From contig JBNKIW010000014.1 in NCBI GenBank assembly GCA_050290865.1, forward strand, positions 24,701-88,700: a stretch of 64,000 bases of DNA, in the 5' to 3' direction. This DNA is from JARRLC01 sp050290865. Lineage in GTDB: Bacteria > Pseudomonadota > Alphaproteobacteria > Rhizobiales > Rhodomicrobiaceae. Positions 7,514-16,809 of this stretch are shown here, in pieces; position 1 is the stretch's first letter, and each line of letters starts with the position of its first letter. A model generated the notes under the pieces. The model worked only from the letters and a program-made list of their open reading frames with translations, made no database searches and had not been told where the DNA came from. A program made the translations under genes and the position numbers.

Positions 7514-8929
7514 TTGCAATATATCAGCACGCGCGGGCAGGCCCCCAGCCTCGATTTCGACGGTGTGCTCATGACCGGGCTGGCCCGAGACGGCGGGCTC
7601 TATGTCCCGGCTGACTGGCCCGGCTTCGGCCGCGATGCGATCGCCGGGCTCGCGGGACATGCCTATGTGGAGGCCGCCGCCACCGTAATGCAGCCTTTCG
7701 CGGGCGCGTGCCTGCCGCGGGACGACTTCCAGCAGATCATTGCGAAAGCTTACGCCACCTTCGCGCATCCGGCGGTGACGCCGCTCGTGCAGCTCGGCCC
7801 CAATCTGTGGCTTCTGGAGCTGTTTCACGGGCCGACGCTCGCCTTCAAGGATCTGGCCATGCAGCTTCTCGGGCTGCTCATGGACCGCTCGCTCAAGCGT
7901 TCCGGCAGCCGCGCGACGATTCTTGCCGCCACGTCGGGCGACACCGGTGCGGCGGCGGTGGAGGCGTTCAAGGACTGCGAGGCGATCGACCTTTTCGTGC
8001 TGTTCCCCGACGGGCGGATCAGTCCGGCGCAGCGCCAGCAGATGACCACCTCGGGCGCGGCGAATGTCTACCCCGTCGCGGTGAGGGGCACGTTCGACGA
8101 TTGCCAGGGGATCGTGAAGGCGCTGTTCGGCGACGACGCGTTTCGTGACGAACTCCAGCTTTCGGCGGTGAATTCGATCAACTGGGCGCGGATCATGGCG
8201 CAGATGGTCTACTACTTCACCGCCGCCGCCGCGCTCGGCGCGCCGCACCGGTCCGTGCGTTTCACCGTGCCGACGGGCAATTTCGGCGACATTTTCGCGG
8301 GCTACGCGGCGATGCGCTGCGGCCTGCCGGTGACGCGCCTCGCGGTCGCCACCAATACCAACGACATCCTCGCGCGCACGATCGCCACCGGGCGCTATGA
8401 GCCCCGCGGCGTGGTTGCGACCGCCAGCCCGAGCATGGACATCCAGGTGTCCAGCAATTTCGAGCGCCTCATTTTCGAGGCCTGCGAGCGCGATCCCGGG
8501 CGTGTCCGGGAACTGATGACGGATTTCGCGGAAAAGGGCACGTTCACGCTCAGCGATGCCGAGCTGGCGGCCATTCGCGCGCATTTCTCCGCGCATCGCG
8601 TGGACGAGGCGGAGACGGAGGCAGCGATCGCGCGTGTCTGGCGGGAGGCGGGATATCTGGCCGATCCCCACACGGCGGTGGGGCTGGCGGCGGCGGCGAG
8701 GGAAGAGGACGACCCCGCTTCGCCGATGATCGTGCTCGCGACCGCGCATCCCGCCAAGTTCCCCGCGGCGATGGAAAAAGCGGTGGCGCGGCTGGCGGCG
8801 GTCCCCGAACGTTTGCAGAAAGTGCTGTCCGTCGACGAGCGATACGCGACTCTGGACGGAGATGCGGACACAGTGCGGCGCTTCATCACGGAGCGGGCGC
8901 GCATCGCCCAGGAAGGCGGCCGGTCATGA
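7514..8929 (+). CDS. thrC: Threonine synthase
   Basis: ThrC converts O-phosphohomoserine to threonine and phosphate with pyridoxal phosphate. The 471-residue protein begins QYISTRGQAPSLDF and has FHGPTLAFKDLAMQLLG, whose lysine binds PLP, and LAATSGDTGAAA, VNSINWARIMAQM and FTVPTGNFGDIFAGY. The start is a TTG at 7514-7516. It has GAGGGA upstream at proper spacing, and the QYISTRG N-terminus is what the family expects, whereas the frame is open further upstream without support. The stop overlaps the start of the M16 peptidase gene. The thrC, M16 and GNAT order is common in Hyphomicrobiales. Confidence 0.95.
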   Translation: MQYISTRGQAPSLDFDGVLMTGLARDGGLYVPADWPGFGRDAIAGLAGHAYVEAAATVMQPFAGACLPRDDFQQIIAKAYATFAHPAVTPLVQLGPNLWLLELFHGPTLAFKDLAMQLLGLLMDRSLKRSGSRATILAATSGDTGAAAVEAFKDCEAIDLFVLFPDGRISPAQRQQMTTSGAANVYPVAVRGTFDDCQGIVKALFGDDAFRDELQLSAVNSINWARIMAQMVYYFTAAAALGAPHRSVRFTVPTGNFGDIFAGYAAMRCGLPVTRLAVATNTNDILARTIATGRYEPRGVVATASPSMDIQVSSNFERLIFEACERDPGRVRELMTDFAEKGTFTLSDAELAAIRAHFSAHRVDEAETEAAIARVWREAGYLADPHTAVGLAAAAREEDDPASPMIVLATAHPAKFPAAMEKAVARLAAVPERLQKVLSVDERYATLDGDADTVRRFITERARIAQEGGRS

Positions 8930-10203
8930 TCGAAGTCACCACACTCTCGAATGGCCTGCGGGTCGTCACGCGGCGGATGGCGCATCTGGAGACGGCGTCG
9001 CTCGGCGTCTGGGTGAACAGCGGCGCGCGTGTCGAGTTGCCGGAAGAGCATGGCCTTGCGCATATGCTGGAGCACATGGCGTTCAAGGGCACGGCCACGC
9101 GGAGCGCGTTGCAGATCGCAGAGGAGATCGAGGCGGTCGGCGGGGCCGTAAACGCCGTGACCAGCTTTGAGACAACGGATTATTTTGCCCGCGTGCTCAA
9201 GGAACATGTGCCGCTGGCGCTGGAGATCCTTGCCGATATCTTGCAGAATCCAGCCTTCACCCCCGACGAAATCGAACGCGAGAAAGAGGTGATCCTGCAG
9301 GAAATCGCCTCCGTGCAGGACTCGCCCGACGATCTGGTGTTCGAACTGGCGCAGGAGGCCGCCTATCCCGATCAGGCGCTCGGCCGCCCCATTCTCGGCA
9401 CCTCCGGCAGCGTGCGCACGCTGGGCGCGGCCAATCTCGACGCCTACCGTTCATCGGCCTATGCCGCGCCGCGCATGGTTCTCAGCGCTGCCGGGGCGGT
9501 GGACCATCAGCAGATCGCCGCCGCTGCTGAAAAGCTGTTCTGCGATCTGCCGCAAACGCCCGGGCGCGAGCAGGAACCGGCGAAGTTCGTGGGGGGGCAC
9601 CGCAGCCTGAGGCGCTCCTTTGAGCAAAGCCACATCGTCATCGGCTTCGAGGCGCCCTCCTTCCGGGACGACGCCTATTTCACCCTGCTCATCTATTCCG
9701 TGCTGCTCGGCGGCGGGATGTCGTCGCGTCTGTTTCAGGAAGCGCGAGAAAAGCGCGGCTTGTGTTATGATATTCACGCCTTCGGCTGGGGGTTCTCGGA
9801 CACCGGTCTCTTCGGGGTCCATGCCGCTACCGGAGCCCCGCAAGTGGACGAACTGGTGCAGGTGATCATGGGCGAGCTTCGCGCCGTTGCCATGGATGGA
9901 CCGGACGAGGCCGAACTCGCCCGCGCCAAGGCGCAGCTCAAGGCGTCACTGTTGATGAGCCTGGAAGGCTCGGAGGCGTCGGCGGGGCAGCTTGCGCGCG
10001 ATACGCTGCTTTTCGGCCGCCAGATCTCGACGGCGGAGCTGATCGAGCGCATCGAGCGTGTCACGCGGGCGGATGTCGGCGCGCTGGCCGCGGGCTTCGT
10101 GCTCAAGAAGCAGCCGGTGACGGCGAGCGTCGGCCCGCGCAGCGTATCCGACCGGCTGCGGGGCGCGGCGGAGGAAAGTCTGGCGCAGGAGCGAGTCCAT
10201 TGA
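8926..10203 (+). CDS. M16 family zinc peptidase (pitrilysin / processing-peptidase type)
   Basis: A 425-residue peptidase resembling the beta subunit of mitochondrial processing peptidase. The inverted zinc motif is HMLEH (LAHMLEHMAFKGTATR, about residues 46-61). The distal zinc ligand is expected in IEREKEVILQEIASVQDSPDD. The C-terminal inactive M16 domain contains LLGGGMSSRLFQEAREKRGL, also typical of the family. There is no signal peptide, so it should be cytoplasmic. The substrate is unknown. The start overlaps the thrC stop (ATGA), implying coupled translation in a thrC-M16 operon. The family length and both lobes are complete. Confidence 0.92.
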   Translation: MIEVTTLSNGLRVVTRRMAHLETASLGVWVNSGARVELPEEHGLAHMLEHMAFKGTATRSALQIAEEIEAVGGAVNAVTSFETTDYFARVLKEHVPLALEILADILQNPAFTPDEIEREKEVILQEIASVQDSPDDLVFELAQEAAYPDQALGRPILGTSGSVRTLGAANLDAYRSSAYAAPRMVLSAAGAVDHQQIAAAAEKLFCDLPQTPGREQEPAKFVGGHRSLRRSFEQSHIVIGFEAPSFRDDAYFTLLIYSVLLGGGMSSRLFQEAREKRGLCYDIHAFGWGFSDTGLFGVHAATGAPQVDELVQVIMGELRAVAMDGPDEAELARAKAQLKASLLMSLEGSEASAGQLARDTLLFGRQISTAELIERIERVTRADVGALAAGFVLKKQPVTASVGPRSVSDRLRGAAEESLAQERVH

Positions 10204-10367
10204 GGCTCTGCCTGACGTGCCGCGGCGGCCGGACGAATTGGCAGCGGGGAAAGAGACGGCGTCAAACCTTGTTCGATAGATTGAGAAAGGCTGCCGTTGA
10301 AGACACGATATGAGGCGCCGTTCTGATGCAGCCAGAGCGGAAAGGCTCTAACCTGTGGAGATTGCCC

Positions 10368-10955
10368 ATGGCGTTTCTGCGCTCCGTTCCTCTTGCCGAC
10401 ACCGGTCCGGTGATCAAAGGCGACCGGGTGTGGCTGCGCATGCCGCAGATGTCCGACCACGCGGAATGGGCGAGCCTGCGCGCGGCAAGCAGGGAGTTTT
10501 TGCAGCCCTGGGAGCCGGAATGGTGCGGCGACGAACTGACCCGCGCCGCATTCCGCCGCCGCCTGCGGCATTATCAGCGCGATTTACGGGGGGGGCTAGG
10601 TTACGCCTTTTTTCTGTTCCGAACCGGTGATAATAGGTTAGTGGGCGGAGCCACGCTCAGCAATATGCGCCGGGGGGTGAGTCAGTCGGTTTCCATCGGT
10701 TACTGGATTGGTGCGTCGTTCAGCAGGCAAGGTTACATGACGGCGGCGGTCCGCACACTTATCCCGTTTGTCTTCGATACGCTTGGATTTCATCGCCTTG
10801 AGGCGGCATGTATGCCCGGCAACGAGCCGTCGCGGCGGCTGCTCGAGGCCTGCGGCTTCGAGTATGAGGGCCTTGCCCGGAAGTACCTCAAGATCAATGG
10901 TCGATGGCAGGACCATTTGCTGTATGCGGTCTTGGATGAAGATTTGCGCCTTTGA
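10368..10955 (+). CDS. GNAT acetyltransferase, RimJ/RimL-like
   Basis: A 195-residue N-acetyltransferase of the RimJ/RimL branch, using acetyl-CoA to acetylate an N-terminus or a small amine; the substrate is not predictable. Visible parts are VIKGDRVWLRMPQMSDHAEW at the N-terminus and YWIGASFSRQGYMTAAVRTL with the acetyl-CoA loop (RQGYM). FDTLGFHRLEAACMPGNEPS, RRLLEACGFEYEGLARKYL and INGRWQDHLLYAV follow. I chose the ATG at 10368 because GGAG lies seven bases upstream; 14 more residues are open in frame. It ends one base before a possible alternative start of the GGDEF-EAL gene. Confidence 0.9.
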   Translation: MAFLRSVPLADTGPVIKGDRVWLRMPQMSDHAEWASLRAASREFLQPWEPEWCGDELTRAAFRRRLRHYQRDLRGGLGYAFFLFRTGDNRLVGGATLSNMRRGVSQSVSIGYWIGASFSRQGYMTAAVRTLIPFVFDTLGFHRLEAACMPGNEPSRRLLEACGFEYEGLARKYLKINGRWQDHLLYAVLDEDLRL

Positions 10956-10989
10956 CATGACGCGAATCGAGAGCAGAAAGGCCGTCGGG

Positions 10990-13900
10990 ATGGCGGATTT
11001 GAAGAGGGCTCTAGCGGTGCGCACCCGCCTGATACCGGCAGGCGCCGAGGCCTTCCGGCGCATGGGGTTAAGGCTGGCCTGCGTGGCGGCGGCGGTATTC
11101 GTGGCCGCGGCTCTCATCGTTCCGGCCGCGCCTGCGCGCGCTGTGGAAGCCATCGTTACCGGCCCCGATCAGGAGCGCGTCGACCTTTCCGCTCTTGCCG
11201 AGCTTTACGCCGCTCGCGGCGACCGCTTCAGCGTCGATACAGCGCCGGGGACGGACGGCATCGCCGGGCGCATGTCGGTGTCGGCCAAGACCGAGGGCAC
11301 CAACCCCAACTGGGCGGTTTTCGCACTCAACAACCCGACCAGCCAGACCGTCACGCTGTGGCTGATGGCGCCGCGCTACGATCTTCTCGGCTCGAAGGTG
11401 GTCTGGCCGGACCTCGACGCGCCGCGCATCACCAAGGTCAGCGTGTCCCTGGGCTTCAATCCCGAGCGCCTCGACAATGATTACGCCGACGTCTACCGGC
11501 TGGTGCTCGAACCCGGATCGACGATCACCTACGTCGTGGAACTGGCCTCCCAGGGCATCCCGCGCCTCTATCTCGCCAACCCCGCCAATTTCGGCAAGAA
11601 AACCATCGACCTGACGCTGTTCAACGGCATTCTCCTGGGTATCGTTGGCGTTCTGGCGCTCTATCTGACGGCGATCTTCGGCGCCAACCACAACACCATT
11701 TTCCCCGCGGCGGCGCTGGTCGCCTGGAGCGTGGTCGCCTATCTCTGCGTCGATCTGGGGTTCTGGCACAAGCTGTTCCAGCTGAACCCCGAGGACAACG
11801 CCGTCTATCGCGCCGCGATGGAAGGCGCAGTCGCCGCCAGCATCCTGATGTTCCTGTACGTGTTCCTGCGTATCAGGCTGTGGTACCGCTTTCTGACATT
11901 CATTTTCGCGGGCTGGCTCCTCGTACAGCTCTGCATCGTCGGCTTTTCGATCATCGACGCCAAGATGGCGTCCGGCCTCGCACGCCTGTCCTATGTCCCG
12001 CTTGCGGCGGCGGCCACCCTCCTGATGGCGTTCCTCGCCCTGCGCGGCCAGGAGCGGGCGCTGTCGCTTTTGCCCACCTGGATGCTGTTCCTTGTGTGGC
12101 TGTTCGGCGTGTCCGTCACCGTCATGGGCAAGATGTCGGGCGACGTGGTGGTGCCCAGCCTCAACGCCGGCCTCGTGCTGATCGTGGGCCTCCTGAGCTT
12201 CACTGTGACTCAATACGCCTTCCAGAGCCCGGAGGCGATTTTCAGCGAAGACGGCGGAGCCCTGCAACTGCGCGTTTTGGCGCTGGAGGCGTCGGGCGCG
12301 TCGGTGTGGGAATGGAACACCCGGCGTGATGAGATCTTCGTCGGGCCGGAGGTGGACGCCGCGCTCGCCTATGCGCCGGGTACGCTGCGCGGCAACGTCG
12401 AGGATTGGCTGCAGCATCTGCATGCCTCCGACCGCGAGCGGCTCCGTCTCATCCTGGCGACGATCCGCGAGCGCCAGAGTGGTGAGATTTCCACCGAATT
12501 CCGGGTGCGCCGCGCCGACGGCAGCTATCTGTGGTACGAATTGCGGGCGCAGGCCGTAGCCTCGCGGCAGAGCCGGGCGCTGCGCTGCGCAGGCCTCCTG
12601 CGCGAAGTGACGGCCCAGAAACGCGCGCAGGAGCGCCTCCTGCACAACGCCATCCATGACAGCCTGACCGGGCTGCCCAATCGCGAACTCTTCCTCGACC
12701 GCGCGCATTGCGCCATCACCCGCGCCCATGACGACGGGTCGAAGCCCACCGTGCTGTTCATCGATGTCGATACGTTCAAGACGCTGAACCGCTCGTCGGA
12801 TTTCTCCGTCAGCGACTCGATGCTGCTCACGATTTCGCGGCGTCTCGCCCGCCATCTCGGGCCGCAGGACACCCTCGCCCGCATTGGCGGCGAGCAGTTC
12901 GCCGTCCTTTTGTCCGCTGAGACCGAGCCGCGCCATATCGCGCTCCTCGCCGAGCGCGTGCGCCGGTCGCTGCGCGCGCCGATGAAGATCGCCGGGCGGG
13001 ACGTCGTGCTCACCGGTTCGATCGGCATCGCGGTGTATGACGGGCAGCAGACCGCGCCGGCCGATCTCGTCCGCGAAGGCGAAACGGCGATGTACCGCGC
13101 CAAGCGGTCGGGTGCCGACCGCATCGAGCTATACAAGCCGGAGATGCGCCGCGAGACCGACGATCGCGAGGCCATCGAGAACGATCTGAAGCATGCCGTC
13201 GAGAAGCGCCAGATCCGCGTCCTGTATCAGCCGGTGATGCGTCTCGGCGACGATGAGCTTGCCGGTTTCGAGGCCATGGTCCGCTGGGAACACCCCAAAC
13301 TCGGCTCGCTGAGCGCGGTCGAGTTCCTTCCCGTTGCCGAGGAGATGGGCCTGATCGGCGAGTTGAGCAGCTACGTCATGGAGCGTGCCGTGCGCCAGGT
13401 TGCCCGCTGGCACCGCACTCTGCCGCGCGAGGAAGACCCGCTGTTCGTCAGCATGAACATTTCGAGCCGCCACCTGTTCAAGCAGGAACTGGTCCAGGAG
13501 CTGCGGCTGATCCTCGGACGTGAGAGCGTGCCGAAGGGCTGCCTGCGGCTCGAAGTGACCGAATCTCTGATCATGGAGAATCCGGAACAGGCCATCGAGA
13601 TTCTCGATTGGCTGAAGGGGCTGGGCGCGGGGCTGGCGCTGGACGAGTTCGGTGCGGGCTATTCATCGCTGGCCTATCTGCACCGCCTGGCGGTGGACAC
13701 GATCAAGATCGACCGCTCGCTCATCGCCCATGGGAACGACAACAAGTCGGGGGCGGTGGTCCTGCGCGCCGCGCTCGCCATGGCGCGTGAACTCGGCAAG
13801 GATGTGGTTGCGGTGGGCATGGAGCGCGAAGACGACGTCGCCTATGTCCGCGCGCTGGGTTGCGATTACGCGCAAGGGTTCTTCTTCGGCGAAGCGATGA

Positions 13901-14532
13901 CCGAGCGCGAAGTGATGCACCTCATCAACGCGCTGGCGAAATCGAACAAGCGCGACGAGAAGCGCGAGAAAAAGAAGAAGAAGCTCGAAACCGCCGCCAC
14001 CGAGACGCCGGAAGCCGGGATGCCCGCGGCGGACACGGGCGAGAGGGACGACGCCTCCGTCCGGTATGCGCTGCCGGTGCCTGTCGCCCAGGCGCCGCGC
14101 ATGGCTGCGCCCAGGCCGCTAGGGTTTTTCGCCCGGATTCTGAAGAAGATCGGTTGGTCCCCGGCGGCGATGGAACCGAAGGCCGTGCGTCGCAAGCTGC
14201 GGAGTGCTGCGAAGAAGCCGCCTCGGCCGCGCGAGGGCGGGAAGCCGCGTGGCCCTGCCACGGGTGCGCCTCAGCCGCCGCGAGATGCCGCATCTGCACC
14301 TGAACGCCCGTGGTTCCCACATATGAGCGAGGGGGGCGCCAAGCCGCCGGTGCCGCCGCAGCAACATCCGCTGGGGCATCCGCACGTCGGACAGGCTCCG
14401 CAGCCACGGCAGCCGCAACAGCCTTCTCCACAGCAACAGCCGACGCCCCCGGCCGACGACGCGCTGGCGCAGCGCGTGCCTGAATATGCCGTAGAGGGAG
14501 ATCATCCTGAGCGGCGGCGCCAGCGCTCCTGA
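10990..14532 (+). CDS. Membrane PAS-GGDEF-EAL protein with degenerate catalytic motifs
   Basis: A 1180-residue sensor. Residues 27-50 form a signal-like hydrophobic stretch. Residues 55-205 are predicted periplasmic. Seven hydrophobic helices (about 208-408) follow in a 7TMR-DISM-like layout. A PAS domain (about 425-540), a GGDEF domain (about 550-715) and an EAL domain (about 730-980) come next. The diguanylate cyclase signature is GGEQF (633-637), and the EAL signature reads EAM (761-763). The EAL site keeps N823, E858, K906 and Q962, but the DDFGTGYS motif is DEFGAGYS and AEGVE is AVGME, so metal binding is doubtful. The protein may therefore bind c-di-GMP or nucleotides rather than turn them over. 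The last 200 residues are basic, then Pro/Gln-rich. The ATG at 10990 has AGAAAGG upstream; ATG 10957 is an alternative. Confidence 0.88.
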   Translation: MADLKRALAVRTRLIPAGAEAFRRMGLRLACVAAAVFVAAALIVPAAPARAVEAIVTGPDQERVDLSALAELYAARGDRFSVDTAPGTDGIAGRMSVSAKTEGTNPNWAVFALNNPTSQTVTLWLMAPRYDLLGSKVVWPDLDAPRITKVSVSLGFNPERLDNDYADVYRLVLEPGSTITYVVELASQGIPRLYLANPANFGKKTIDLTLFNGILLGIVGVLALYLTAIFGANHNTIFPAAALVAWSVVAYLCVDLGFWHKLFQLNPEDNAVYRAAMEGAVAASILMFLYVFLRIRLWYRFLTFIFAGWLLVQLCIVGFSIIDAKMASGLARLSYVPLAAAATLLMAFLALRGQERALSLLPTWMLFLVWLFGVSVTVMGKMSGDVVVPSLNAGLVLIVGLLSFTVTQYAFQSPEAIFSEDGGALQLRVLALEASGASVWEWNTRRDEIFVGPEVDAALAYAPGTLRGNVEDWLQHLHASDRERLRLILATIRERQSGEISTEFRVRRADGSYLWYELRAQAVASRQSRALRCAGLLREVTAQKRAQERLLHNAIHDSLTGLPNRELFLDRAHCAITRAHDDGSKPTVLFIDVDTFKTLNRSSDFSVSDSMLLTISRRLARHLGPQDTLARIGGEQFAVLLSAETEPRHIALLAERVRRSLRAPMKIAGRDVVLTGSIGIAVYDGQQTAPADLVREGETAMYRAKRSGADRIELYKPEMRRETDDREAIENDLKHAVEKRQIRVLYQPVMRLGDDELAGFEAMVRWEHPKLGSLSAVEFLPVAEEMGLIGELSSYVMERAVRQVARWHRTLPREEDPLFVSMNISSRHLFKQELVQELRLILGRESVPKGCLRLEVTESLIMENPEQAIEILDWLKGLGAGLALDEFGAGYSSLAYLHRLAVDTIKIDRSLIAHGNDNKSGAVVLRAALAMARELGKDVVAVGMEREDDVAYVRALGCDYAQGFFFGEAMTEREVMHLINALAKSNKRDEKREKKKKKLETAATETPEAGMPAADTGERDDASVRYALPVPVAQAPRMAAPRPLGFFARILKKIGWSPAAMEPKAVRRKLRSAAKKPPRPREGGKPRGPATGAPQPPRDAASAPERPWFPHMSEGGAKPPVPPQQHPLGHPHVGQAPQPRQPQQPSPQQQPTPPADDALAQRVPEYAVEGDHPERRRQRS

Positions 14533-14788
14533 GCAAGTCTGGGCGGATGCCGGCATTTGCTGTAATCGCCTCGGGGTGTTGACAGCCTCCGTTCATCCGG
14601 AATCCGTCAAGGTGGTTAACGCACGCAACCCCCCGCCCCCGAAGGGCGTTCTGTCGTTGTCCCGGCGTTGCGGCCCGTTGCTTCCTGCGCAGGCCGCGGT
14701 GTAAGCCGTGAAAATGACATAATGCGGTCCTTTGAGGAGGCGCGCACACCATTCTTCGCGAGGCGCATCAACGATCGAAGGCGAACAC

Positions 14789-16618
14789 ATGCCAATGAAA
14801 CGCACAAGAGAGGCCGTCCTGCTATTGGGAATGGCGGTCGGCTTGGCCGCTTCCACCGGCTATGCCTGGGCTGAAACGACGGTTTCGGCAGAGCGGCCAT
14901 TTGCCGTCGCGCAGGTCGCGCGTGGTGGTGGCGGCGGCCGTCACGTCGAGACCGAAGAGGAAAAGAAGAAGAAACAAGAGGAACTGCGAAAGCGGAGGCA
15001 ACAGCGGCGCAAAGGCGCGGGCGCGCAGCCGGAGCCGCAGAAGCCTCATCGCGCTCGACCTGCGAAGCGGGCCGAGGACAGCAAAAAGCTGGAAATGCGC
15101 CGCCGGCATCAGGAGAGAATGCGCCGCAAAGCGGGTGACGAGGCGCGCCCCAGAAGAGAGCAGGATGCCCGTAAACGGGAGATGGACGAGCGTCGTCACC
15201 GCGCCGACGATCGCCGCCGCAAGAAGGCGGAAGCCGAGGCTCGCCGCCGCGAGCAGGACGCGCGTAGTCATCGCGTCGAAGATCGCCGTCGCAAAAAGGA
15301 AGAGGCCGAGGCCCGCCGCCGCGAGCGGGACGCGCGTCGTCATCGCGCCGAAGATAACCGTCGCAAAAAGGAAGAGGCGGAGGCTCGCCGCGAGAGGGCG
15401 AAGGAGAAGCGCCGCAAGGCCGGGGACGCCCGTCGGCATAAGAGGGAGAATGACGGGATCGGCCGGCGCACGGGCGGCGGTACGCCACACCTCATTCTGC
15501 CGAGGCCGACGGCCAAGGAACGTGAGACGCGCCGCAGCCGCCGCCGGGAATTCGCCCGCGAACGCCTGAAGGACGTCGCCAAGAAGCGCAGGAGAGAGCG
15601 CGACGCATCGGGTCGGACGGTCATCGTGGAGCCGGGCAACCGGCGGATCGTGAAAGGCCGCCGCGGCCGTGCCATCATCCAGCACGACGAGACGGAACGC
15701 TTCCGCGGCTATGGGCGCAACTTCCGTACCGAGAAGGGGCGGGGGGGCAGGCACCGCACCGTGGTCACGCGTCCGGACGGTATCGTGATTATTACGATCA
15801 CCGACAAGGACGGCCGTCTTCTCCGGCGCATCAAGCGCCACCGCGATGGCCGCGAGGTCGTCCTCATCGACAACCGGCGCGACCGGAGGCATCGCCGCCG
15901 CCACCGCCGCGGCCGTGGTCGCGATGGTGGTTTCGGCTTCTTCGTCGAGCTGCCGGCGCCGGTGATCAGCATTCCGCGGGAGCGGTATTCCGTCGATGCC
16001 GACGAGGCGAGCGACGACGATGTCTACGAGGCGCTGAACGCCCCGCCGGTGGACGACATCGAGCCCGATTACACGCTCGACGAAATCCGCCACAGCCCGT
16101 CGATCAGGAACCGGCTGCGCCGCGTCATGTCGTCGGTCAATTTCGAGTTCGGCTCCTGGGAACTGCGCGACGAGCAGATTGCCCGTCTGGAGACCGTGGG
16201 CAGGGCTATGCGCGCTATCCTGCGGCGGAAGCCGGACGAGATGTTCCTCGTTGGCGGACATACCGACGCCGTCGGGTCGGACGAGGACAATCTCTCGCTT
16301 TCGGACCGCCGGGCGGGAGCCGTGGCGCGGGTGCTGACCGATGAGTTCGGCGTTCCGGCCGAAAACCTCGTCACGCAGGGCTATGGCGAGCAATATCTGG
16401 TCATCGATACGCAGAGCCCCGAGGTCCGCAATCGCCGGGTCGAGTTCCAGCGCATCACGCCTGCGCTGGCGCGCGGCGGCGGCAGCGCAAGCGCCGACGG
16501 CGGCGGTCAGGGCGATAACGCCCGCGACGATGGGGACGGCGATGCTCAGGGCCGCGATGGCGGTTATGACGACCGTGCCCAGGACGGCGGCGCCGGGGAC
16601 GACGGCTACAGGCCATGA
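14789..16618 (+). CDS. OmpA-like protein with a large Arg-rich repeat region
   Basis: A 609-residue exported protein. The first 28 residues (MKRTREAVLLLGMAVGLAAS and AWA) form a signal peptide. Residues about 50-380 are extremely rich in Arg, Lys and Glu, with a 24-residue repeat (RRREQDARSHRVEDRRR type) at about 128-200 that should form a charged helix. The C-terminal OmpA/Pal domain (about 440-560) has SSVNFEFGSWELRDEQIARL and GGHTDAVGSDEDNLSLSDRR, with NRRVEFQRI after it. The conserved Asp and Arg for peptidoglycan binding are present. A Gly/Asp-rich tail ends the protein. It probably anchors to the cell wall, with the basic region reaching another polyanion such as LPS or DNA (inference). 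The ATG at 14789 follows GAAGG; ATG 14795 is also possible. Confidence 0.85.
   Translation: MPMKRTREAVLLLGMAVGLAASTGYAWAETTVSAERPFAVAQVARGGGGGRHVETEEEKKKKQEELRKRRQQRRKGAGAQPEPQKPHRARPAKRAEDSKKLEMRRRHQERMRRKAGDEARPRREQDARKREMDERRHRADDRRRKKAEAEARRREQDARSHRVEDRRRKKEEAEARRRERDARRHRAEDNRRKKEEAEARRERAKEKRRKAGDARRHKRENDGIGRRTGGGTPHLILPRPTAKERETRRSRRREFARERLKDVAKKRRRERDASGRTVIVEPGNRRIVKGRRGRAIIQHDETERFRGYGRNFRTEKGRGGRHRTVVTRPDGIVIITITDKDGRLLRRIKRHRDGREVVLIDNRRDRRHRRRHRRGRGRDGGFGFFVELPAPVISIPRERYSVDADEASDDDVYEALNAPPVDDIEPDYTLDEIRHSPSIRNRLRRVMSSVNFEFGSWELRDEQIARLETVGRAMRAILRRKPDEMFLVGGHTDAVGSDEDNLSLSDRRAGAVARVLTDEFGVPAENLVTQGYGEQYLVIDTQSPEVRNRRVEFQRITPALARGGGSASADGGGQGDNARDDGDGDAQGRDGGYDDRAQDGGAGDDGYRP
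15170..15385 (+). repeat. Three tandem 72-bp units inside the OmpA-like gene
   Basis: Three consecutive 24-codon units at 15170-15241, 15242-15313 and 15314-15385 encode variants of an Arg/Glu/Lys-rich block. Each has a DRRRKK or DNRRKK core followed by E/A-rich residues. Units two and three are very similar in DNA as well as protein, so a recent tandem duplication is likely and copy number may vary between strains. Confidence 0.75.
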
Positions 16619-16627
16619 AAACTTTCG

Positions 16628-16649
16628 GGGGCGGGCGTCAGCCTGCCCC
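16628..16649 (+). terminator. Hairpin downstream of the OmpA-like gene
   Basis: A nine-base stem (GGGGCGGGC with GCCTGCCCC, one wobble pair) and a four-base loop start ten bases after the stop. No T-tract follows, so this is either a Rho-assisted terminator or an mRNA-stabilising hairpin. Confidence 0.3.
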
Positions 16650-16809
16650 TGAAATGCTGGCCAAGGCGGCCCCGGACGGGATACCGGTGAGCCACGGCGT
16701 GAGCCGAATTTTCAAGCGGGCGAGCCTATCTTCATTCGCTGCTTGACGTTTCCGGCCCAGCGCCCCTAATCAGCGGCGAACGATCACACTTCGCCCTGAC
16801 GGCCGGTCC

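Noticed and set aside
11068..12936. A 622-codon open frame antisense to the GGDEF-EAL gene
   Set aside because: Shadow of the real gene on the other strand, with the same biased composition and no recognisable domain.
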